From NCBI GenBank assembly GCA_011391345.1, contig JAABQR010000133.1:1-26310 (forward strand): a stretch of DNA of 26,310 bases. Direction: 5' to 3'. The stretch's first letter is position 1. Each line of letters opens with the position of its first letter. The translations under genes were made by a program, and so were the position numbers. The notes below the pieces were generated by a model that ran no database searches, was not told where the DNA came from, and saw only the letters and a program-made list of their open reading frames with translations. Below, piece after piece: positions 13,425-19,927 of this stretch. Origin of the DNA: Methanobacteriota archaeon (GTDB taxonomy: Archaea; Thermoplasmatota; Thermoplasmata; UBA10834).

Positions 13425-15353
13425 ATGCATCACAGTCACGAGGTCCAGACACAGCTCTTCTGGTGCGACACATGCAACGTGCCCGTCATCGGCAGGAGCT
13501 GCGGCAAGTGCGGAGGGGACTGCAGGAGCGTGGAGCTCCTCCCGCCCGGCGAGATCAGGATCGCCCTCGAGGGGTCGAAGAGGAGGCTCAGGTTCCTCTT
13601 CCTCAGGCAGTTCGGGGTACAGCAGTTGATCCCCGAGGTCGTCCTCCTGAACAAGACCTCGGGCGAGGACCGCGCGGAAGAGGTCATCATAGACGGCAGG
13701 AGGATTGCGAATCTGTGGTACGACCTCGAAGCGCGGGACTACAGACTAACGCTCAGGCTCGACGGAGCGAGGATGCTCGCGGCCCTGGACCCCAAGAAGA
13801 CCGTGGTCCTCAGCAGGGCGGACGGACACATGAAGGGGAAGCACGTGGAGCCCGATTCGATCCAATCATATGACCCCGGGATAAGGGCCGGGGACGAGGT
13901 CGTCCTCCGCATGGGAAGGTTCATCGGGTGCGGGTCGGCCAAGGTGGACGCCGCGCAGCTCCGGTCATCCGACAAGGGGATAAAGGTCAAGGACTTCGCC
14001 AGGGCTGACCCGATCGTCCCAGGGAAGAAGGCCTGGACGAGAGCCGTTGTCAGGGCGAACCAGCATTATCTCGCTGCCAAGAAGGCGAAGGCCGAGCACG
14101 AGATCAGGGAGGCGATGGAGAAGCACCCGCTGCCGCTCTCAGTCTCGTTCAGCGGGGGCAAGGACAGCCTCGTCGTCCTGGACCTGGTGAGGGCCGTGAC
14201 GAACGATTTCACGACGGTGTTCGTGGACACTGGTCTCGAGCACCCGACGACACGCGAATATGTTAAGCAGTTCGCGGAGTCGCAGTGGCTGAAGCTGATG
14301 GTCGCCAAAGCCGAGGACGCCTTCGACGAGAACATGCCAGCGTTCGGCCCGCCCGCGAAGGACTTCAGATGGTGCTGCAAGGTCTGCAAGCTCGCACCCG
14401 CGGCGAAGCTTATCGAAGAGCAGTTCCCCGAGGGGACGCTCACCGTCGAGGGCAACAGGCGTCTGGAGTCGTTCTCCAGGGCGGGGATAGGGCTCATCGA
14501 GCAGAATCCGTTCGTCCCAGGGCAGGTGATCGTCAATCCGATAAGGGAGTGGACCGCCCTGGATGTGTGGATCCATATCATATCAGGGAAGCTGCCGTAC
14601 AACCAACTCTACGACGAGGACATCGAGAGGGTCGGATGCTGGATGTGCCCGTCATCCCTCGCGAGCGAGAGCGCGGAGATATCGAGACTGAGCCCCGAGC
14701 TCTCACGCGCGTGGAATGCCAAGCTGGACGCGTGGGCAGAGGAGAACTCCCTCCCGAAGGAGTTCGTGACCTATGGCTTCTGGCGCTGGAAGGAGCTGCC
14801 GCCGAAGATGAAGGAGCTCGCGGACAAGCTGGGGATGAAAGTCTCGCCCAGGAGGGCTGACTCGCTCGCGCTCAAAGTCATCAAGGGCGTCAGCCCGTGC
14901 ACCGCTGGAGGGTACTCAGTGGACGCGGTGATATCGCTACCCGAGGCCCGACCGTTGTCCCAGACCTCGGAGATGTTGAAGACCTTCGGGGACGTGACGC
15001 CGAACGAGGAGTTCGGGGTCGTCATCGTGAAGACGGCAAAGGGATCGGGCAAGGCGTTCGCAGGCGGCCAGGTCAGCACCGTAGCGGCCAGCCCGGAGGA
15101 CGCGTTGGAACTCTTCGACGGGGTCGCGAGGGCTGTGCTCCGCGCGAACATGTGCGCCAAGTGCGGCATATGCGTAAGGACGTGTCCTGTTGGCGCGATC
15201 AAGGTCGAGGAAGGCATAGCTGTCGACGAGAAGCTCTGCACCAGGTGCGGCGCGTGCACTGAGAGTTGCGTCGTCGCGCACTACTTCGACAAGCTGGCGG
15301 ACGACTTCGGCAAGCTGAGACCGAAAGGGAAGGCGGGACGACGGAAGAAGTGA
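13425..15353 (+). CDS. Zinc ribbon-PUA-PAPS reductase-ferredoxin fusion protein
   Basis: This 642-residue protein has four parts. Residues 14-33 hold a Cys ribbon (C14, C17, C26, C29, C33). Residues about 118-197 look like a PUA RNA-binding domain. Residues about 235-460 are a PP-loop PAPS/APS-reductase-like domain with SFSGGKDSL (241-249) and VFVDTGLEHP (265-274). It has the CC...CxxC pattern (C317-C318 and C405-C408, 87 apart) that in APS reductases binds a [4Fe-4S] cluster, and CC is followed by the family's K-x-x-P. Residues 577-615 form a two-cluster ferredoxin (CAKCGICVRTCP and CTRCGACTESC). The C-terminal ECGxH-type catalytic Cys of classical PAPS reductases is not seen. Similar fusions occur in methanogens. 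It may reduce PAPS/APS or thiolate RNA; the sequence supports either. The ATG at 13425 gives a sensible ribbon start. Confidence 0.88.
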   Translation: MHHSHEVQTQLFWCDTCNVPVIGRSCGKCGGDCRSVELLPPGEIRIALEGSKRRLRFLFLRQFGVQQLIPEVVLLNKTSGEDRAEEVIIDGRRIANLWYDLEARDYRLTLRLDGARMLAALDPKKTVVLSRADGHMKGKHVEPDSIQSYDPGIRAGDEVVLRMGRFIGCGSAKVDAAQLRSSDKGIKVKDFARADPIVPGKKAWTRAVVRANQHYLAAKKAKAEHEIREAMEKHPLPLSVSFSGGKDSLVVLDLVRAVTNDFTTVFVDTGLEHPTTREYVKQFAESQWLKLMVAKAEDAFDENMPAFGPPAKDFRWCCKVCKLAPAAKLIEEQFPEGTLTVEGNRRLESFSRAGIGLIEQNPFVPGQVIVNPIREWTALDVWIHIISGKLPYNQLYDEDIERVGCWMCPSSLASESAEISRLSPELSRAWNAKLDAWAEENSLPKEFVTYGFWRWKELPPKMKELADKLGMKVSPRRADSLALKVIKGVSPCTAGGYSVDAVISLPEARPLSQTSEMLKTFGDVTPNEEFGVVIVKTAKGSGKAFAGGQVSTVAASPEDALELFDGVARAVLRANMCAKCGICVRTCPVGAIKVEEGIAVDEKLCTRCGACTESCVVAHYFDKLADDFGKLRPKGKAGRRKK

Positions 15354-15360
15354 CCTGTGG

Positions 15361-15648
15361 TCACTTGTCCTGCAGGTCCTTCGCGACTTCCTTCGTCTTG
15401 TCCTTGGCCTTGACGACGCCCCTCTTGCCAAGGTCGAAGGCCTTCTTGAACACCGGTTTCGTCTCCCTCACGACGGTCTCGGTCACGTCCACGCTCTTCT
15501 CGATGACCTTGCCGGTGACATGAGCCGTCTTCGTGACGCCCTTGCCTAGCACACTCTGGCTCGGTTGCGCGCCGCATGTCGGACACATCGCCGCTCCGCC
15601 GATATCAATGCCGCATCTCGAACACTTCACCATTGTTCTCACTGGCAT
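15361..15648 (-). CDS. Small zinc-ribbon protein with a helical tail
   Basis: The 95-residue product has an N-terminal zinc ribbon (CSRCGID...CPTCG, two CxxC pairs) followed by about 60 residues of Lys-, Val-, Thr- and Glu-rich helix-forming sequence (KVIEKSVDVTETVVRETK, KAFDLGKRGVVKAKDKTKEV) resembling LEA-like or apolipoprotein-like amphipathic repeats. No function is known to me. A shared promoter region upstream puts its start site close to the ATG at 15648, favouring a leaderless mRNA. An internal ATG at 15633, right before the ribbon, is the alternative start. It converges on the PAPS-reductase fusion gene with 7 bases between the stops. Confidence 0.7.
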   Translation of the reverse strand: MPVRTMVKCSRCGIDIGGAAMCPTCGAQPSQSVLGKGVTKTAHVTGKVIEKSVDVTETVVRETKPVFKKAFDLGKRGVVKAKDKTKEVAKDLQDK

Positions 15649-15668
15649 CCTGAACGCCCGTGACTTCC

Positions 15669-15677
15669 TATAAAGTT
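15669..15677. promoter_or_regulatory. Shared TATA region of divergent genes
   Basis: TTCCTATAAAGTTATC can be read as TATAAAG to the right and CTTTATAG to the left. Leftward it would start transcripts near 15648, at the first codon of the zinc-ribbon gene; rightward near 15698, about 10 bases before the PrsW-like ATG at 15709. Confidence 0.5.
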
Positions 15678-15708
15678 ATCAACGTCCGCATACTACAGGG
15701 CACCGCAG

Positions 15709-16440
15709 ATGGCAGACCTGTTGACTATCGTCAGCGCCGTTGCGGGGTTCGCCCCCGCCTTAGCCCTGATGTTCTTCACCTTGAAGGACTACACGTATCC
15801 AGCGGTCCAGAAACCCTTCTTCGACGATCGGAAACTGTTCTCGTTCTTCGCCCTCGGAATAGTGCTCGGCATGGTCCTGTTCGCGTTCGAGTCCTGGGGC
15901 CAGACTGTGTCGTCCGACGAGACGCTCGTACTGCTCATCCTCGGCTTCGCGGCCATGGAATGCCTGATGAAGCTCATCATCCTGAACTTCCCTCGCTTCC
16001 AGAGGAAGATCGACACCGCGTTCTATGGGCTCGCGATGGGCCTGGGCATATCCTCGACATTCACCTTCGCGACCATCTACGCGAGCGCCGCCTCCCTGGA
16101 GACCGTCACCGCGGTCGAGATGATAGCGTTCTCGCTCCTGGGCGTCCAGCTCGTGCTGCTCCACGGCGCGACGACGACGTTCATCGGCATCGGGGTCGCA
16201 CGCGGAGAGGTGAACCCATACCTCGCGGAGGCGATGCTGATCCACATAGCCTACAACCTGCTCATGGTGCCGTTCTTCATGTTCGAGGTCTTCGAACCTC
16301 CCCTCAACTTCGTGGGGCTGATCGCGGCCTCGGCGGTCGTGGTGTACGCCTACGTCAAAGTGTACAGACTGTCGCTCCCGGTGCTGGTCCAGGACTCACT
16401 CAAGGGCTACACGAAGAAGGCGACGAAGGTCAAGAAGTGA
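15709..16440 (+). CDS. PrsW-like multi-pass membrane protein, active-site residues altered
   Basis: The 243-residue product has about seven hydrophobic membrane segments and ends in a short basic tail (KKATKVKK). The arrangement resembles the PrsW/ABI family of intramembrane glutamate proteases: MECLMKLI sits where the family has EExxK, YGLAMGLGISSTF where it has GxxxGxGF, LLHGATTTFIGIG where it has the conserved His helix, and IHIAYNLL where it has HxxxN. The second Glu of EExxK is Cys here, and the Glu expected in the following FAxxEN helix is missing. It may therefore be an inactive relative or have altered chemistry. Family assignment is from motif spacing only. It is divergent from the zinc-ribbon gene and converges with the next gene, 4 bases between stops. 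Confidence 0.7.
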   Translation: MADLLTIVSAVAGFAPALALMFFTLKDYTYPAVQKPFFDDRKLFSFFALGIVLGMVLFAFESWGQTVSSDETLVLLILGFAAMECLMKLIILNFPRFQRKIDTAFYGLAMGLGISSTFTFATIYASAASLETVTAVEMIAFSLLGVQLVLLHGATTTFIGIGVARGEVNPYLAEAMLIHIAYNLLMVPFFMFEVFEPPLNFVGLIAASAVVVYAYVKVYRLSLPVLVQDSLKGYTKKATKVKK

Positions 16441-16444
16441 GGGC

Positions 16445-16897
16445 TCACACGGACCTGTATGTGCCTTCCGATGTCTCGTAGATGAGGCTGTGCTCCTGCA
16501 GTCTCGCGATCATGTCCTCGGGTGATTCCCTGCCGACGAGTGATGCGATCCTCTTCATGTCATCATAGCCGAACTCGCCGTGCATCGCTGTGAGCTCAGA
16601 GGCTATCACGCGCATGCGTTCGAGCGGGTCCTTGATGGCGCGCGCGCGCTCGGCCACGCCCGCATAAGGATCCTTCGGGGACGACTTCCTGCGGGCCTTC
16701 GGCTTCGTCCCCTCCCCGAGCTGCTCGTTCGCTTCGGCGACGGCGCTCGCGAGCTCCGACGGAGAGTTGGATTCGAATAGGAACTTGGTGCGCGACAAGG
16801 TGATCTCCCTCCCGCAAGGACAGGTCGTGGTCTTGCGCTCGGCCTCGACGCCCTTTGCCTTCCCGCACTTCGGACAGATGATGACGGCGTACTTCAT
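16445..16897 (-). CDS. Zinc-ribbon / winged-helix protein (DUF5817-like)
   Basis: The 150-residue product starts with a zinc ribbon (C8, C11, C26, C28; MKYAVIICPKCG...CPCG) like the archaeal DUF5817 proteins, has a charged Pro/Lys linker around 63-80, and ends in about 55 residues (95-150) that read as a winged helix (GYDDMKRIASLVGRESPEDM then LIYETSEGTYRSV). That C-terminal part resembles winged helices found at the end of archaeal MCM helicases and in other DNA-binding proteins; this is a resemblance, not a proof. It is probably nucleic-acid binding. It starts 22 bases after the stop of the V4R/DUF835 gene on the same strand, so it is likely the third gene of that operon. The ATG at 16897 has no strong binding site. 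Confidence 0.72.
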   Translation of the reverse strand: MKYAVIICPKCGKAKGVEAERKTTTCPCGREITLSRTKFLFESNSPSELASAVAEANEQLGEGTKPKARRKSSPKDPYAGVAERARAIKDPLERMRVIASELTAMHGEFGYDDMKRIASLVGRESPEDMIARLQEHSLIYETSEGTYRSV

Positions 16898-16919
16898 GGC
16901 AGTTGCACGACCCGCATTC

Positions 16920-17852
16920 TCAGAAGGACCTCATCTCCTTCTCGAGCATCTTGAGTTCAGGCTCCGAGATGGTGAGCGGACTGATGGGCACAAGGAGGGT
17001 GGAGTCCGTCACCGCCACCTTGTCGTTGAGGTGCTGGAGCAGCTTCAGCACCTTCTGGAAGCCGTTCTGGGATATCAGATACTCGATGCCGGAGAGGAGC
17101 ACCACGCAGCTTGCGTTCTCGGTGATGAACGTCTTCATGTCGGAGTACAGGAGCGCGAGGTTCGACGGCTCCCTGGAATAGACCTTCTCCTGGTCCATCG
17201 AGAGCCACAGGAACGGGATGCCCTTGAGTGAATACCGTTCCTTGACCTTCTCAGGATACTCCCTCGTGACGCACAGGCTCGGTATGCCGTGCTTGGCGGT
17301 GTCCACGAAGATATCGAAGGCCTGGTCAGGGATCTCCTCCTTGATGAGGTAGGAGTAGCCGGACTCGAGGTTGTACTTCCTGGCCGTCTCCACCTCCTCC
17401 TTGTTCGAAGGCTTGAGGGTGTCCACGACCTCGTACGCCTGGAGGACGCAGGCGAGGTACCCCTCGCTGGCGCACTCGACCTCGTCGACCTCGAACCTCT
17501 TGTCCGTGAGCTCGGACACGATCCCGGAGAGGTAGCCTCTGGCGAAGTCGCAAGTCTTCCCCTCCTTCGCCTCGACGGACTCCTGCAGGTTCACGACCAT
17601 GTCCGCATCCTCCGCGGACTCCACCGTCATCCTGCTGAGACCAGCCTCCATCCAGATCGGCTCGATGATGGCCCTGACCTCGCTGATCGACCCGCACGAG
17701 AGGCCGTAGCTCTCGACCAGGGCGCGGCCGCATCTCTGGCCGTACCGGTACAGCATCAGCTTGGCCCTGTGCTCCCCCTCGACTATCTCGAGTTCTTCCC
17801 TGAGGTGCGAGAGGGCGATGCCGGGCATGACGAAGAACGGTATCTGCCTCAC
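16920..17852 (-). CDS. V4R + DUF835 two-domain protein
   Basis: The 310-residue product has an N-terminal V4R domain (about 30-138) with the usual YRYGQRCGRALV start, then CDFARGYLSGIVSE (101-114) and a final VECASEGYLACVLQ (125-138), giving the conserved Cys set C101, C127, C135. Residues about 165-305 are a DUF835 domain (GYSYLIKEE, PSLCVTREYPEKV, CVVLLSGIEYLISQNGF, TLLVPISP), a family with a RecA/KaiC-like flavour common in Euryarchaeota. V4R domains bind small hydrophobic ligands and are related to the Bet3 subunits of TRAPP. The start is a GTG at 17852 that overlaps the TGA of the upstream GTPase gene (GTGA), with GGAGGCGGG 5 bases before it, so the two are translationally coupled. It is probably a cytoplasmic sensor or regulator acting with that GTPase; this is inference. 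Confidence 0.88.
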   Translation of the reverse strand: MRQIPFFVMPGIALSHLREELEIVEGEHRAKLMLYRYGQRCGRALVESYGLSCGSISEVRAIIEPIWMEAGLSRMTVESAEDADMVVNLQESVEAKEGKTCDFARGYLSGIVSELTDKRFEVDEVECASEGYLACVLQAYEVVDTLKPSNKEEVETARKYNLESGYSYLIKEEIPDQAFDIFVDTAKHGIPSLCVTREYPEKVKERYSLKGIPFLWLSMDQEKVYSREPSNLALLYSDMKTFITENASCVVLLSGIEYLISQNGFQKVLKLLQHLNDKVAVTDSTLLVPISPLTISEPELKMLEKEMRSF

Positions 17853-18361
17853 TTGCCCGCCTCCAACATCTTGGTGGTGAGGCGCGAGAAGGCCGCCTCG
17901 ACATTGGCACCAGTCTTGGCGCTCGTCTCAAGGACCTCGCAGCCTATGGATGATCCGAACACGCGTACATCCTCTATGTCGAACGACCGGGGAAGGTCGC
18001 TCTTGTTGGCGAGCAGGAGCACTGGCACCTCGCCCACGACCCCCCTGAAGCCGGAGATCCACGAAGCCAGCGAATCCAGGGTCGGCCTCCGGGTGAAGTC
18101 GCACACGGCCACCGCGCCCACGGCCCCCCGATAGTATGCATTGTGGAGCGACCCGTGGGTCTTCTGTCCAAGGATGTCCCATATCATGAGGTCCACGCGC
18201 GCGTCCGCCAACTCGACCGTCTTCTTCGACACCTTCGTCCCGAAGGACATGAGGTACTTGTCGTCGAAGGCATCGTAGACGAACCTGTGCACCAGGCTTG
18301 TCTTGCCGACAGCGCCGTCGCCCAGAAGACAGATCTTGAGTATGTAGTTTCTAGGGGGCAT
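17849..18361 (-). CDS. Ras/Rab-like small GTPase
   Basis: The 170-residue product is a single-domain small GTPase. All G motifs are visible: P-loop GDGAVGKTS (14-22), a switch I with T42, switch II WDILGQ (61-66), NKSD (119-122) and TSAKTG (146-151). The body reads like Rab/Ras proteins (FVYDAFDDKYLMSFGTKVSKK, YYRGAVGAVAVCDFTRRPTLDSLASW). The Gln of WDxxGQ is kept, so GTP hydrolysis should be normal and might need a GAP. No C-terminal prenylation Cys is present. The start is the ATG at 18361, about 8 bases downstream of the start site predicted from a strong TATA box; upstream in-frame codons look unnatural. Its stop overlaps the start of the V4R/DUF835 gene, and a zinc-ribbon gene follows. 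Confidence 0.93.
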   Translation of the reverse strand: MPPRNYILKICLLGDGAVGKTSLVHRFVYDAFDDKYLMSFGTKVSKKTVELADARVDLMIWDILGQKTHGSLHNAYYRGAVGAVAVCDFTRRPTLDSLASWISGFRGVVGEVPVLLLANKSDLPRSFDIEDVRVFGSSIGCEVLETSAKTGANVEAAFSRLTTKMLEAGK

Positions 18362-18390
18362 CAAGAACGAACTTCTACATGTTTCAGTAC

Positions 18391-18399
18391 ATATATAAT
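18391..18399 (-). promoter_or_regulatory. TATA box of the GTPase operon
   Basis: The minus strand reads ACGATTATATATGTAC, a strong archaeal TATA box centred near 18395. The start site should be near 18369, giving a leader of about 8 bases. It lies about 95 bases from the divergent TetR promoter. Confidence 0.65.
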
Positions 18400-18486
18400 C
18401 GTTCAGCTGGCCGAGTTCGCGCGAGATAATCACTGGCATCGACTGAGCCGCCATCCGGGCCCGATGTCGCGCGACCGTGTGTCAGT

Positions 18487-18498
18487 AAGTATTATTTG
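18487..18498 (+). promoter_or_regulatory. TATA element of the TetR-ABC operon
   Basis: AGTATTATTTGT is AT-rich and sits about 25 bases before the ATG at 18522, so a start site would fall at or just before that ATG, giving a leaderless mRNA. The palindromic operator lies between this element and the start codon. Confidence 0.5.
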
Positions 18499-18499
18499 T

Positions 18500-18519
18500 A
18501 TGCAAGTGCTTACTTGCAT
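18500..18519 (+). promoter_or_regulatory. Perfect inverted repeat, probable TetR operator
   Basis: ATGCAAGT-gctt-ACTTGCAT is a perfect 8-base inverted repeat with a 4-base spacer. It lies directly upstream of the TetR start codon (18522) and downstream of the TATA element, where a bound repressor would block transcription start. A size of about 20 bases with dyad symmetry is typical for TetR-family operators. Binding by the adjacent regulator is inference from position. Confidence 0.7.
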
Positions 18520-18521
18520 GC

Positions 18522-19157
18522 ATGACGGGCAGGGTTCCGAGCAGAGCCGGCACGAACCGCGACACGAGGGAGCGTATACTGGACGCCGCGCTCGAGCTGT
18601 TCGGCACCAAGGGCTTCGTCGCGACCACGACCAAGGACATCGCCAAGAGGGCCGGAGTCAACGAGGTGACCGTCTTCAGGATATTCCGGTCGAAGCAGGG
18701 CTTGTACACGTCCATGTTCGCCGAGAGGTCCCTCGTCCCGTCAATCATGAGGTCGGTCGAATTCGACACGGAAGCGCCCCTCGACGAGATGATGTTCCAG
18801 AACGTCTCGACCGTGCTGGGCATACTCAAGACCAACAGGCACATCTTCATGATCATGTTGAGCGACGCCTGGAGGCTGCCGAAGGCCAGGAAGGTCCTCG
18901 GGGAAGTGCCGATGCAGAGGGCGATCGACTTCCTCGCCTCGATGCTGGAGAAGCAGATGGACGCCGGCAGGTTGAGACGGATCGAGCCTGAACTGGCGGC
19001 GAGGTCGATGATCGGCATGGTGCAGGCGTACTTCCTCACGACCTATCTGCTCCAGGGGTCCGCGGACGACCCCGAGAGGGACGAGCGGTTCGTGAGAGGC
19101 TTCGTGTCGATATTCCTTGACGGGCTCAGGCCAGCAGGGGAAGGTGGAAGCGCATGA
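18522..19157 (+). CDS. TetR/AcrR-family transcriptional regulator
   Basis: The 211-residue product has a TetR-type helix-turn-helix at about 16-62 (RERILDAALELFGTKGF, TTTKDIAKRAGVNEVTVFRIFRSKQGLY), followed by an all-helical ligand-binding domain that is variable, as expected. It probably represses its own operon through the palindrome at 18500-18519 and releases on binding a small molecule exported by the ABC transporter encoded next. Its TGA overlaps the ATG of the ABC ATPase gene (ATGA). The start chosen is the ATG at 18522. The ligand is unknown. Confidence 0.93.
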   Translation: MTGRVPSRAGTNRDTRERILDAALELFGTKGFVATTTKDIAKRAGVNEVTVFRIFRSKQGLYTSMFAERSLVPSIMRSVEFDTEAPLDEMMFQNVSTVLGILKTNRHIFMIMLSDAWRLPKARKVLGEVPMQRAIDFLASMLEKQMDAGRLRRIEPELAARSMIGMVQAYFLTTYLLQGSADDPERDERFVRGFVSIFLDGLRPAGEGGSA

Positions 19158-19927
19158 AGAACAAAGGCGGCGCAGCGGGCGACAAGCCCGGATTCGAGGA
19201 CGGAGAGGGCTCCGTGGTCGCGGAGAAGCTCAGGAAGGAGTTCGATGGGCTAGTCGCCGTGGACGACCTGGACCTGTCCATCCGCAGGGGCACGCTCTAC
19301 GGCATGATCGGACCGAACGGTTCTGGCAAGACCACCACGATCAAGATCATGGTCGGCCGGCTGAAGCCGACCGGCGGCCGAGCGCGCGTGCTGGGCGAGG
19401 ACGTGCCCATCGTCGAGAGGGTCGCGGACATCGGCTACATGCCCCAGGAGATGGCGATCTACACCGAACTCACCGTGTCGGAGAACCTCCAGCTGTTCGG
19501 CGAACTGTACTCGATGAAGCCCGGGCCCCGTGCCGAGCGGGAGGAGGAGCTCCTGTCGATGGTCGACCTGCGCGAGCGGAGGCACAGCCTCGTGTCCCAG
19601 CTCAGCGGGGGCATGAAGCACAGGGTCTCTCTGGCATGCTCGATGATACACGACCCCGAAGTGCTCTTCCTTGACGAGCCGACGGTGGGCGTGGACCCCG
19701 AGCTCAGGGTAGGCTTCTGGCAGCACTTCACCGACCTCAAGGCCAGGGGGAAGACCGTCATCATAACCACGCACTACATGGACGAGGCTGTCAGGTGCGA
19801 CGTCGTCGGCATGATGAGGCAGGGGCGACTGATCGCCGAGGGGAAGCCGAAGGAGCTGATGGAGAGGACCTCGACATCGAACCTCGAGGACGCGTTCATG
19901 GAGTTCTCGTGGAGGGATGCCGCATGA
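19154..19927 (+). CDS. ABC-2 type transporter ATP-binding protein
   Basis: The 257-residue product is an ABC ATPase of the drug/antibiotic exporter (DrrA/CcmA-like) group. Walker A is GPNGSGKTT (53-61), the Q-loop is MPQEM (96-100), the signature is LSGGM (150-154), Walker B is LFLDEP (171-176), and the switch histidine is H207 in TTHYMDE. A 20-residue hydrophilic N-terminal extension precedes the domain. It powers the permease encoded next, and its TGA overlaps that gene's ATG (ATGA). The substrate is not evident; lipids, drugs or other hydrophobic compounds are typical for this group. Confidence 0.95.
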   Translation: MKNKGGAAGDKPGFEDGEGSVVAEKLRKEFDGLVAVDDLDLSIRRGTLYGMIGPNGSGKTTTIKIMVGRLKPTGGRARVLGEDVPIVERVADIGYMPQEMAIYTELTVSENLQLFGELYSMKPGPRAEREEELLSMVDLRERRHSLVSQLSGGMKHRVSLACSMIHDPEVLFLDEPTVGVDPELRVGFWQHFTDLKARGKTVIITTHYMDEAVRCDVVGMMRQGRLIAEGKPKELMERTSTSNLEDAFMEFSWRDAA

